DNA of 64,000 nt. It comes from Climacium dendroides (lineage: Eukaryota; Streptophyta; Bryopsida; Hypnales; Climaciaceae). Every line of letters begins with the position of its first letter. Position 1 is the first letter of the stretch. The stretch covers positions 5,208,001 through 5,272,000 of the forward strand of contig OX467090.1 of NCBI GenBank assembly GCA_950106755.1, given 5' to 3'. Shown here one piece after another: positions 11,206 to 22,558 of this stretch. The notes under the pieces are model-generated. The model ran no database searches and had not been told where the DNA came from. It saw only the letters and a program-made list of their open reading frames with translations. A program made the translations under genes and the position numbers.

Positions 11206-13194
11206 GGAACTAATTGTAGGGTCCATCTGAAGAAGAGGGTTGCATTTAGAAGATGACAAGCCTTCTGTAAGGTTGCCTAGCAATATACTTAGGGATAAAT
11301 CTAAAATTATGGTTCCTATTCTATAGTTATTAATTTTGTGTTCTTCAACCTCCACAAACTAAATCAAGATATTGATTCTAAGCATGAATTTAAATTTTTC
11401 AAAATATGACCATTAATTCTAGACAATGGTCCTTCTCCAAAGTAGAATTTTTTCTCTCTCATTTATAGAATTGCCATCTACATATAAGGTAACTACAAAT
11501 ATCAAGTCCTTTTTCAAAACTCACTTTTATAGATCCTTGCCTAAATTCTACAATCTCTATTCTTAAAAATTCATGCTTGAACTTCTGAACACTTACTTTT
11601 GCAGTACTTTAGAAAATCCAAAGTTCATTCACACTAAGTCACCAAAATGTATCCTATGAGAATCTAGAAATCCATTCTTTTTTTAATACCAACAAGATTC
11701 TATAATAGAAACCATGTATAAATATTTATTTGGATTAATTAAAACCTTCTTTGCGCCAAATGTCTATTGACCTATACACAAATAAAAATAAATACTTGTG
11801 AAATCAATGACCTTGCCTTGTGGAATATGGACAATTGAATTTTTTTTTTTTTACAATTGCAACACTTTCATGATGCCTTTGTCAATTGGTACAAACTTAC
11901 ACCTGCATCTTACAAATTTGGCTAACCTCATCAAGCAAATACTTGAATAGTCAAGGCTAAAGCTTCTATGGTATATAATTTGAATTTGTGGGTTTTTTAT
12001 ACCACATAGGAATGTAAGGGGACAAATGTAAAAACTTGGTCCCTAGATTAGATCCTTGGTTTTTGTGTTTTGTAAATTTTGCTAGCCAACTTGAGGTCTT
12101 TGATTCCAAATATGAATACAAAATTTTCTAATTTAATCAATTGGTAGTAAATAATATTCATAGTAAATACCTACAACTTGGCATTGTTGCCCAGAACCAT
12201 CAATGATTTGAATTATTCACATTCCTTGAGTAATGAATTAATATAAAAAAATTCTAGATTTGGTATAAGCTCACTGAAGTTTTAAAAATGCAAATTTGGT
12301 TTTTGAAACTTAAAATGAAAATGAATTCAGTGCACATGGATCATTCAAGAAAATGTCCAATTTTTTCTTAACATCCTTCAATTAGTTATAACCAAATTTT
12401 GAAGTTTACAAAATAGTTTGAGAGGCACTGTAATTGGGACCTCAACATTGCCTTAAAAGAATTTATAATCAACAAAGCTTTGCATGGTGGGAGCACTACA
12501 GGGCACTTTTTAGAACATATGATGTACTACCGGCTTTGATAACACAAGGTTGAACTTTGGCTTGAATAGGGATCCAGTTTTTGGATTATAGGGCCCGGGT
12601 GACTTGACCCCTCATTGATGAAATTTGGAAAATTGGAATTCATATTTGCAATCCAAAGCCTAAAATGAATTTCAAGAGCTAAAGAAATACAAAAATATGG
12701 GGCACAAAATAGGGACAATGTTTTACATTTGTTGTTGGTTGGGGCAATGTGGGGGACAATCTTCCCTAGCCTTTCTTAAGAGGCCATGAGGAAGGTGATT
12801 TCTGGTAATTTCTGGTTGTAATACCTGAAGAATTTCTGTAACTTCACTGAAGGTGGTTTTACTACAAACAATCCATCCCTCAGTTGAATGACAAGGCTGT
12901 TACAAATAGCACAGAGGGAGGCTTGGATTATGGATGATATAGGAAGACGCTCAAAATAGTTCAGGCACTAGCAATCATCTAAATACAAGTGGCAGAACTA
13001 GAGAGAGAACAATGAATTAAAAGAGCCAAGTGTTTGGAGTGATCTGTCTGCATGCTTTTACAACCCTATAGAGGTGGTAGGAGTGACTGTAAAGTGTGGC
13101 AATAGAGTGGGAATGAGTTATTTACTGCTTCAAGCTAAAAGCAAAGGAATTTAATGTAGTGTGGTATTTTTTTTATAGGTGGGAGGGAATGGAT
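11206..13194. other. AT-rich DNA without recognised gene
   Basis: Only short open frames without family resemblance. No tRNA, structured repeat or splice pattern was recognised. Confidence 0.5.
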
Positions 13195-13775
13195 TTAACC
13201 CGTAAAATCCCATTGTTCCCTAAAGTTCCCAAATGGATTTTGAGCAGGCTCCTATGATCTCAATTTTTACTAAAACATTTTTGAAACTTTCTCATAAGAT
13301 AGAAAAACTTTCTCATAAGAGCTTTATGAGAATATAATTTTTATTTCAATCGGTGCTTGGTAGCAAAAGTTATGCCACAATAACCTCAAAGTGGGGGAGA
13401 CTAGGCAGCAAAAAAATCCACAAAAAATTGAAATAAATTTTTTAATATATATGTTTTTTAAAATTATGTTCTTTTTGGAAATGGAAAGCTTTGATTCATT
13501 CCATTTGGATTAGAGATGTGAAAGTAAGGGAACGTTTTATTTTGTGGGTAATCATAGCGACTTCTTAAAAGTAATTTTTTTTCTTTTACTATGAATGCTA
13601 ATATCATTCAATCTATACAGTCAAAAGTCACAATCACATGATTTAAGACAAGTGTAGAACAAGATCCTATGGTTAGATCCTATGGTTTTAAATTTTATTT
13701 TGTAGGTGATTGTAGTAGAAGTGGTAGTTTTGAGTGGTTTTGGTAGAAAAATGGGCATGGGACTTGAGGGGTTAA
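13195..13775 (+). mobile_element. TTAA-family transposon, internally shortened copy
   Basis: It starts TTAACCCGTAAAATCCCATT and ends GGGACTTGAGGGGTTAA. The interior shares 'gaaagctttgattcattcca', 'aagatcctatggttagat' and 'tagttttgagtggttttgg' with the 10239-11205 element in the same order and orientation, but the middle is missing, giving 581 bp. A tandem duplication of CTTTCTCATAAGA lies near 13290-13322. It is non-coding. Confidence 0.75.
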
Positions 13776-14576
13776 GATTTCAATTTCAAAACTTCTTTCC
13801 ATTCATTACTACCCTAGTCTATGCCCAATTATAGCAACCTACACTATTGTCACTTTGGAAAATCACCATTAAATCACATAAAGTTCATGAAAACTCTCAA
13901 TGGACTTTTGTTTTCCCTATCCACCAAAATTCTTTCAAAAATATTTGCTTCCATATTCTGTTCTGTAGAGGCCAAAAACTTCTGAAGTGGTCCATTTCTG
14001 GACCTCTTAATACCTTAGCTTGTTCAACGAAATTATTCCAAATTCAACCAGAACTCACGCTTCTATTGGAAGATCACACGATTCCAAACATGGCATCTTG
14101 TTGGGGAATCTCAGTCTTCTAAATGTCTTTCACTTGAAATGCATATATCATTCAATCTATATGGTAAAATGTCTTGAAAATTTTACCACCTCTTCTTTTT
14201 CTTTAGCCATAGAACAATTCACTTATATTCACTTTTTGAAGTTATCCTATGGCTTACTTTAGGATAAAACAATATAAAACCAGTCATTTATTTCTATAGC
14301 TTTTGTTGTGGCTATAGTCAATTCTTTCTTTGCCTTGGATTCAATTCTTGATTTGTTTTCCAGTATTCTCAAATTCACACTTGTAGATAGTAACCTATCA
14401 TTACTTCTTTATAGAAAAATGCTTCTTTAGGATGGGCTCACATCCATATGGATTTTATATTAAATACATTGATCTGTGTTATTTAGATACGCTACAAGTC
14501 TTAAAATCCTTATACATTCACATGTAGTTTCCCAATAGTACATGGTTTTTAATTTTAATAGCCTTCTTAGAGGAAA
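13776..14576. other. No gene recognised
   Basis: AT-rich sequence with short frames that I judge to be chance. Nothing else is seen. Confidence 0.45.
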
Positions 14577-15190
14577 ATACCACCCACCCACTAAGGGTGA
14601 CTAATTAATTGGCTTATGTCCACCACTTTTGGCATAATGAGTAGGTGTAACTACTCCATTATGGTCATCTGTGGCTTTTTCCTTCCAAATTTCAAAATAG
14701 TTAACATATAGTGGCTTCCTTGTCTCTAAGTTTTCTTCTTGCATTGTGATGGTTGATTCTTGATGTGGTAATTTTTACTTGGGTGCAGCCTTTGAACTTC
14801 CATGACTTGTACTTCACAAGAATGGCAAAAATCATTAGGCTTGTGGACTATGTTTAGGATCACGTTGTATTCACCAACTTGTAAATTTTTATGTAATTTT
14901 TTGGTTTTTATTGACTTGTGACATAGATAGCAATTGGCTATAGTTGAAGACACCTCTTACAACCTCACTAACATAACATTGGCTTACTGTGTGTATTGGA
15001 ATAGGTATAGATGAGGCTAAGCCTTCATTTCAAGTCCCTCATGTTTTGGAGCATTTGGAACAAGTTTATATTGATATTTGGAGTACTTGTCTACGCTCAT
15101 TTCACATGGACATTTTTATGATGATGTATCCAAGTGCTAATCACTTTTTTGTGATTAGCACTTGGATACATCATCACAAAGTTTAGACCT
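14577..15190 (+). repeat. Dispersed repeat, copy A
   Basis: It begins near 'taccacccacccac'. It shares several blocks with 17280-17760 ('gacatagatagcaattg' and 'acaacctcactaacataa') and with 19510-19745 ('tttttacttgg.tgca.cctttgaactt' and 'gagcatttggaacaagt'). No protein is evident in any copy. It is probably a remnant of a transposon family. Confidence 0.6.
15119..15176. repeat. Perfect 26-bp hairpin with 6-base loop
   Basis: The arms at 15119-15144 and 15151-15176 are exact reverse complements around a TTTTTT loop; the right arm begins GTGATTAGCACTTGGATACA. The related copy near 19700 has only the right arm, following directly on a run like 'gatatttttgtgattag'. The left arm therefore looks like an inverted copy inserted into copy A. 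The arms have not diverged, so the event is recent. Confidence 0.9.
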
Positions 15191-15880
15191 TGTGGATTGT
15201 CAATAAACATCATGTGGTTACTATTATTTCATGAATGCACACATTAATTTACAACTTATTGCATGGTTATGATGCACACTATTATTGCAAAGAATTGACA
15301 CTACTTTGTAATCAATATTAACTATGTGACTTCTATATGTTAATCACAAGTGTGCAAAAGACACAAATTATGCACAAAAAATTATTAGCTTTGTTATGCA
15401 TTTTATGTGCGTTGAAGTACACAAAACTCCACGACAATAATGTCATTTCTGTTTGTATTACAACAATACTTATTAAATGATATCAATGTTCCAAAAAATA
15501 TGGTCAATGTTCAATTGTTGATCACAATTCTAATTAATAGTAATTTTTTTCTTAAATAAATTTCTTGCATTTTCTTTGTCAATATTTGATAAGTATACAT
15601 TTTAATAAATTCTAATTTGCAACTTAATAATTGCACAAAATAATTGAACTAAATCCATCATTATTGTAAGCCATTAAATTTTAGCTTGAACTAAGTTCAT
15701 CAATAGGTTACCAAAAAATTCAATGGCACAGTGACGGAATCAATTAATTGATATTTAGTGTGAATGGAGTGTGGAAGGCTTCTTTTTATATTGAAATCCA
15801 TTCAATGAACACTCAAAGGATATGACTTAACTTAAAGATGAGAGCTTACCTGCTAATTGTTAAAATGTAGGACTTGTGTG
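15191..15880. other. AT-rich spacer, no gene recognised
   Basis: No coding or RNA feature is seen. The last 100 bases share 'aaagatgagagctt' and neighbouring words with the sequence just left of the 62915 foldback, so this is probably an outer part of the same repeat. Confidence 0.45.
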
Positions 15881-16240
15881 TTGAAAGTATAAATTCAAAC
15901 CTCATTTAGGCATAGTAAAATAACTTTTTTTTTTAAACTTTGAATTGAAAAAAGTTGATAAATCAAGTTAGTTTTTATCTCCAAAAATGTGTTTGAAAGT
16001 TATAGCCTCCAATAAAAAGATATGGACAATGTTCAAAGACAGGTTGGAAGGGACATTTTTTTTACAGTTTTAAACATTCTCTTTGAATTTTGTTCATGAA
16101 TTTTAATTAGAGGCTCTAAATCTCATATATGATTTAAAAAAAATTAAAGATAGCTTGATTTACCAAATTTTTTCAATTCAAAATTATTTGAAAAGAATTA
16201 TTCTACTATGCCTAAATGAGGTCTAAATTTCTACTTTCAA
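15881..16240. repeat. Foldback repeat family, copy 2
   Basis: Inverted arms run from TTGAAAGTATAAATTCAAAC to the matching right arm ending AAATTTCTACTTTCAA, with CTCATTTAGGCATAGTA pairing with TACTATGCCTAAATGAG. The layout is the same as at 4521-4861 and 62915-63292. It is non-coding. Confidence 0.75.
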
Positions 16241-16599
16241 TACAATCTTGAGTGCTTTTCAATCGACTTAGTACTAAAATGTGAAAGATAAAAAAAATGA
16301 AATGTTAGTGCAATAATTTTGCAAAGACATGTTGTGTGATTGTTGCACTAACTTTATATGCTTTAAATAAGCATTAATGTTGCATGATGTCAGTCATCGA
16401 CCACTAAACTACTAAAGTCATATATATTTTGTCATACATAGTTATCATGCAATTTTAGCACTTCAAACTCAAATATCAATGACATGACTAAATTGCATGG
16501 TATTAATGAATGTAAATACTATATTGTAACAATATTTTCAAATGAATTTATGTAACATAAAAGTAATGTTCAACAATAATCGTACATTTATTGTTGACA

Positions 16600-16815
16600 A
16601 TTTTGTCGTAGAACTTTGTGATGATAGGATTGGATTAGAAAATATTGTATCTAACTTTGCACTTGGTGGGATTTGATTGACAATGTTAAGCACTACTCTA
16701 TATTATGCCTTATCTTGTTGGCTATATAGTTAGGCCTTGATCTTGTTGGCTATATAGTTAGATTTTGGAAAGATGAGGCTATGTTTCATGGATGTTATGT
16801 CTTAGTCTTTTCTTC
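16600..16815 (+). repeat. Dispersed repeat shared with 19720-19885
   Basis: Shared blocks include 'gcacttggtggg', 'gaatgttaagcacta', 'ctatatagttaggttttggaaagatgagg' and 'ggatgttatgtcttagtct' (small differences between copies). A 27-bp segment containing ATCTTGTTGGCTATATAGTT is duplicated in tandem at about 16711-16763 and is single in the other copy. Confidence 0.65.
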
Positions 16816-17279
16816 TTCTTTGGCAATTATCATGCATTAATTTTCCAAAATTGAGGCTCATTCTATTTTTTGGACACAATAATTTGTCATGTGAAGACAT
16901 GCTAGGACCTTTTGCCTTTTTTGGAAATGATTTTTCCTTCATAATTTTTCAAACTCCTAAATCCCATTTATTATTATTATTTTTGTCCCAATAATTGATT
17001 TAAAGCACATACATAATGAAACTTTCTACCCATTTATGATTTTTAGAAATTTTTGTTTCTTTCCTAATACATTATGGACTAAACATTTAGATAATAAATT
17101 ATTCCAATTTTTATCGTGCCTCCACTATTTAACTTGAAATGGTGATGTTTTTTAACACTCACATGAGAAATCCCTCTATGAATTTTAGTTGATTTAATTA
17201 GGTAATTTGATATTCTTATGGTCCAATGCTATACTGCTACGAAATTTTCAAATGGGATTAATTTAGGCCTAATGGTTCA

Positions 17280-17760
17280 AAATACCACCCACCCAACCCA
17301 CTTTGGGTGTGACCTTAATTACAATAATTCCACCATTAAGGTAGATAGTTATTACTAACTACTGCATTATGACTTCTTTGGAGTACTTTCCTTCCAATTT
17401 GTTTAAGCATGAAATAGCCTTCTATTTCACTTATCTCATCTTTGGGCTTTGGTTGTAGTGATTCACTTTGGTGTGAAGTTTTTTTGTATATTAATTCTTG
17501 GGCTTCAATCAAATCATGGAAATGGCAAAGGTCTCTTTACTTTGTAGTTTTGTGAATTAATTTAGGAGTTTTGCTTTGACGTTGATGCCTTTTACCTTGT
17601 GAACTTTTTTACTAGTTCCTATTTTTAGTATACTAGATTTGTAACATAGATAGCAATTGTTTGCACCTAAAGACACTTGTTACAACCTCACTAACATAAT
17701 ATTGGTTTATTGTATGTATTGGTATGGATATAACTAGGTAAGGCTCAACTTTCAAATTTG
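17280..17760 (+). repeat. Dispersed repeat, copy B
   Basis: Diverged copy of 14577-15190. It begins 'aataccacccaccca' and holds 'aacatagatagcaattgttt' and 'acaacctcactaacataatattgg'. No coding frame is conserved. Confidence 0.55.
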
Positions 17761-19509
17761 AATTCTCCATCATGAAATTGGTATAAGATTTAACTGTCAA
17801 GCATATGGATTTCTTCTTCTTGGACTCCTTTTTCTATAGTTGAAACTTGTGAATAGATTTAGATGGGCCATGGCATTTTTATTAGTCTTAGGATTTATAA
17901 ATAACCATTATATCTTTGATTAATATCTAACTTGATACTATTAGACTAAATTCTATGTTGATGTAAGGTGAAGTATTTTTCTAGTAAATATGTGAGCTAC
18001 CGTAGCGGCTCACAATTAAGACTTAATGTAAATACAATAATTTAGGAGAATTGAGGAGTAGGAAAATTTAGTGTTAAATCATGAAGTAAAGGTCTTTCAT
18101 TAAATAGCAATGAGGAAATTAGAATAATGGTGTGAATTCTACAAAATGCAAGTATATAAAAATAGTGAGAAAATTCTAAGAAAAAACTAAGAATTTAAAA
18201 TCAAGAAGACATTAAGCAAAATATGTAATATGTAAAATTAATTGAATTAGGCAAATGAGAAAAATGAGAAAAAGAAAAAATCAATTACAATAAATAGAAA
18301 TGAAAGTCAAACTATGAAGAAATGAAGGTGAAGACTAAGAAGAATGAAGATTAAAAGAAACAAAGATGAAGATGTAGATGTAGGCATTGGATAGATGGTG
18401 GAGAGTAGGGTTTGTAAACCACTTCTTTCTTTCTCCCTCTCTCTCTTTGGATTTTGTCTCTTGCATTTGTGTTTTGGAAGAAGAGAGTGTGGTGGAGATA
18501 GATTTGTAGGTGTGAGGAGAACTAGGAAGATGAATTAGATAGGGGAGATAACAAATTTGTTGAGTAGGTTCATCTATGTGGAGAAACAATAGGTGAAGAG
18601 TGAAGAGGGTGTTGAGAAATGAGAGAAAAATGGTCAGCCGCCGCTGCCCATGGAAGTTGTCTACTTTAAAGAGCTATAACTTTCGGACAATAGTTTCAAT
18701 GAGATTGAAATTTGGAGAGGTGGTAGATCATAAATCCAGCTTTTCAAAAAATCTGGACTCAATGGATTTCAAGCAAGGACGAAGACACAGTAGGCAATTT
18801 ATTGAGAGGGTGTTGGTTGCCAATGACATTCAAGACAGCCAACTTCATAGGTCTATATTTCATGAACAAAGAAGCAAATGGAGATGAGTTTTGAAGAGGT
18901 TATAGATCTTAAAGATCAAAGACGTAGCAACCAATCTACTCCAAAGGTGTTGATTGCCTTTTTGGTTGTGAGTAGATTCGTGGTTTATTTTGTTGAAAAC
19001 ATTGTTCTTTTGGAATTGGAGGCCATGGGCCTTAAATGTTCATAAACACTACTTTGAAGGAAACTTGTTGATTGTATTTATTTATAATGAATGAAATGTA
19101 TTTGAATTTTTAATAGTTGAGGTGTAAGTAAAGAATCTTGTTTCATATAGATCTTAATTAAGTATGGAGGTACCACCCAAGTTAGGTTAAGATTAGGATT
19201 AGTTAGTGAAAGTGTTTTGATGGGAATACTAAGAGTGTTTAAAAATGAAGGTTAGGTGGTTAGTGGTAGATCTAAGGACTTGAGAAAGTAAATGATGTCA
19301 ATGCATGTGGAAGATTAAGTGTTTGGGTGATTGATTGTATGTTGTTTGTTCTATTTAGGGCTCAAGTTTAGCTCATTTGGACCTCTAATTGCAATTTCTA
19401 AATAAGTTTTTGATGTAAAAGGGTTGCCTTAGCTTTTAAAAGATGTATTAGAATGTTTGTAGAGTGATAAAACACACAATTAGGGATGTTGCTCCCTTTT
19501 TGCTTAAGG
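17761..19509. other. No gene recognised
   Basis: The stretch at 18330-18960 is less AT-rich and contains an open frame at 18600-18887. Its product matches no family I know and has no splice or codon signature that convinces me. The remainder is AT-rich. Confidence 0.4.
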
Positions 19510-19885
19510 CTATTTAGGTGTGGTGATTTTTACTTGGATGCAACCTTTGAACTTCTAGGACTTTCACTTGAACGGAATGGCAAAGGGAGATGGGTACAAG
19601 CGAGGTTGAGCCTTTTGGTCAAATCTCCCATTTTTTAGAGCATTTGGAACAAGTCTATGCTAGCATTTAGACAACCTTGTCTATGTTCATTTTACATAGA
19701 TATTTTTGTGATTAGTACTTGGATACATTAGAATGGTTTAGAAAATATTGTACCTATGCACTTGGTGGGTTTTGATTGAGAATGTTAAGCACTATTTTGT
19801 ATCATGCCTTGATCTTTTGGACTATATAGTTAGGTTTTGGAAAGATGAGGCCCTATTTTAAGGATGTTATGTCTTAGTCTCTTCC
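19510..19885 (+). repeat. Dispersed repeats: copy C joined to the second copy of the 16600 repeat
   Basis: 19510-19745 matches parts of 14577-15190 and ends at the single-arm version of its hairpin. 19720-19885 matches 16600-16815. The two blocks are adjacent here but about 1.4 kb apart in the earlier region, so they belong to one longer repeat disrupted there. Confidence 0.6.
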
Positions 19886-19889
19886 TTTT

Positions 19890-20010
19890 AGAAGATCTTA
19901 TGGTTCAGTTTCTAAAAAATACATTTTGTTAAAAATTTGGATGTATGCAATAGAGATGGTAGTTTTGAGTGTTTTTTGACCAAAAAATGGCCTTGGTCAT
20001 GTATAGATTA
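19890..20010 (+). repeat. Truncated right end of a TTAA-family element
   Basis: The order 'aaatttggatgtatgcaa', 'gatggtagttttgagtgttttttg' and 'aaatggccttggtc' matches the right end of the 10239-11205 element. The terminal GGGGTTAA is lost (the sequence reads ATGTATAGATTAA) and no left end is found. Confidence 0.55.
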
Positions 20011-20610
20011 ATTAAATATGCCAAATTGCACTTGCCAACTTTAATTAACCTTTTTAAGGACTAGGGCCTTTTTGGAATTAAAAACATCATTGCTTTTGAA
20101 GTCATGATTATACAATCTTGTAGTGTACATGCTATAGATGACATGAATCAAATTTGAAGTCATTTGGTCTCATAGATTACAAGATTATAATATTTTAGTG
20201 TAGAAAAAGGATACTGAAATTTTTCTAACAACACCTTGTTTTTGAAAACCTTTAAATCTATTCTACAAAGTTGTAAAACAAAATTTGACTTAATACTTGG
20301 TTCACATTTGGAGGTGAAATTCAATTTCTAAATCTACTCAAATGGAAAAACTTTAAAATATAAAGCAATTTAAAACTAACACACAAACACATTGGTGAAA
20401 GAAAATATCATTTGATTGACTCATTGTATTTGTAAAATGGCTTTGAAATGTCAAAAAATAGTAAGGAAAGTTGCAAATCACTACAAGAGAATTCAATTTT
20501 TCTATTGTTGTGGTCGTGTTGTCTTGGACATAAAACAACAAGAAAGTGAACCAAATCAAGAGATTATTGGTTTAATCAACAGAAAATTGTTCAAGACAAC
20601 ATAACCAAAA
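20011..20610. other. No gene recognised
   Basis: AT-rich. Small open frames overlap on both strands, which argues against a real gene. Confidence 0.4.
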
Positions 20611-21176
20611 TCAATAGAAAAAATGAATTCTCTAGTAGTGTTAAAAACACATTGAGGGCTAAATCTCCTACTAAAACACTTCTTAGTCACTCATAATTTC
20701 TTGAATTGATATGAAATTTTAACCACACAAATTAAACTAATATGTGCAACTTTCTCAAAAACATTTAACACTACTAAAGAAAATGAATTCTTTAGTAGTG
20801 TTAAAAAACACATTGAGGGTTGAATCTCCTAGAATGCTTCTCAACCACTCATAATTTCTTCGATTGATATGAAATTTTAACCATACAAACTAGACTATTA
20901 TGTGCAACTTTCTCAAAAACATTTATTAAAAACACACTGTATGAAGAAGAAATAGGCTGCCAAAGTTTTGATATGAAATTTTAACCACACAAACTAGACT
21001 ATTATGTGCAACTTTCTCAAAAACATTTATTAAAAACACACTGTATGAAGAAGAAATAGGCTGCCAAAGTTTTGATATGAAATTTTAACCACACAAATTA
21101 GACTATTATGTACAACTTTCTCAAAAACATTTATTAAAAACACATTGTATGAAGAAGAAATAGGCTCCCAAAGTTC
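20611..21176. repeat. Tandem repeats, including three copies of a 104-bp unit
   Basis: The word TGATATGAAATTTTAACCA occurs at 20865, 20969 and 21073, giving a period of 104 bp. The 104-bp unit also contains GTGCAACTTTCTCAAAAACA and GAAGAAGAAATAGGCT. Upstream, an older copy at 20611-20770 shares 'ttagtagtgttaaaaacacattgaggg' and 'actcataatttctt' with 20790-20860. A palindrome AACACTACTAAAG...CTTTAGTAGTGTT sits at 20767-20802. Confidence 0.85.
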
Positions 21177-21380
21177 ACCGTAATTGATCCAAAAATGTCC
21201 ATGTTTGGCTGAACTTTGAATTACTCCCAAACATTCAAAACACCTTGGATTGGCATGCTTCAAGGGGCCATCAAATTTTACTGAAATCAGACATTAGATG
21301 AAGGGTTTGAAATCAGACATTAGATAGAGATACAATCCCCCAAAGTTGAGCAATCAAAATGCAGTTTGGTGAACTCAAAT

Positions 21381-21540
21381 TGAACCTCTGAACATTTAAT
21401 GGCTCCCAAATTGGGATAATTGAACCTCTGAACATTTAATGGCTTCCAAATTGGGATAATTGAACCTCTGAACATTTAATGGCTTCCAAATTGGGATAAT
21501 TGAACCTCTGAACATTTAATGGCTTCCAAATTGGGATTGA
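21381..21540. repeat. Four tandem copies of a 40-bp unit
   Basis: Units start at 21381, 21421, 21461 and 21501. Each begins TGAACCTCTGAACATTTAAT and ends with CCAAATTGGGATAAT (the last copy is altered at its end, and copy 1 has one base different). Each unit contains one CCAAATTGG, the same 9-mer class that fills the two solo LTRs. Confidence 0.95.
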
Positions 21541-22558
21541 TCTGTCCCACCCAATTTCCCACCCAAACTAGAAGACAACATATATTTCCCAACAAGTTTG
21601 ATTGAATTTGGACATCGGATGCAAAAGTTATAGGACTTCCAATGGGACTTCCAATGGGACTATATGCGGACACTTTTAGGCCCCAGGGGCAGTGGGGTTA
21701 ATTTTTCATATTTGTCTTCAAAATTGCTCCTTCAGTTGTTAACTTACTGTTGTAAAACTCAAAAGAATTTACAAAATTTAGAAAATTCAGATCTCAGACT
21801 CATCTTGACATCAGACTTAAGACATTATCTTTTGGCTCACAAGTCTGCACGTGCTGCAGATAAGGCAGCTAAAGTTAATCCAAAAGAGGATGCTCTAATC
21901 TCGACAGGAAATCATATGTAGTCCCTTGGAGCTCTGGAACAGAATGACACCACCAATTTGACGATGAAGTTTGGAAAAATAATCATGAAAGAAGCTCCCT
22001 CACCTTCAAAATATAACCATGTGCAGGTCTATCCAAATCATGACACATGGCACAAGCATGACAGTCTAAGCTACTGTCAGCACCTCACAAAGCTACTGGA
22101 GTAACGGATGAACATGGTCTACGACACATACTCTATCAGCAGTTCACACTTCATGGAACTCTTTCACAATGGAACAGAAATACGAGGGTCGAAAATCAGG
22201 GAACAGGTCCATTTCCATTCATGTGGATGTTTACAATAACTCAGGGTATTCTATTCTGTCTGCCAACCTGCTAGCTTTAGTATTCAGACAGCGAATTGAA
22301 GTCAAAGCCCTGACTACTCAACCAGAGCTTGAGTAAGCTTAAGCACTTCAGCTTCAGGTGCAAATCAATAAAGTCAAACATAAAAAGTACAGGTGCAGGT
22401 TAGCTTGGATTATGAGGCCAAAGGTGCTTGTTTGTCAAAAAGACAGGTACAGCGCATCTACCAATGCCAACATGGAAACTATTTCCTATGGGCAGTGGCT
22501 TCCTGTGCCATGTAAAGTTTCAAATTTGATTTTCTGAGGAATGCCGAGCAAGGTGGTC
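21541..22558. other. 3' flank of the CLASP gene
   Basis: The region adjacent to the CLASP stop codon is less AT-rich than the repeats beyond and probably includes the 3' untranslated region. I found no AATAAA on the minus strand close enough to fix the transcript end. No other gene is recognised. Confidence 0.4.

Noticed and set aside
15119..15176. MicroRNA precursor
   Set aside because: The perfect stem with a 6-base loop is explained by a recent inverted duplication inside a dispersed repeat. There is no evidence of transcription or of the bulges typical of conserved precursors.
21381..21540. CRISPR-like array of regular repeats
   Set aside because: The 40-bp units abut with no spacers and the genome is a plant nucleus; it is a simple tandem repeat.
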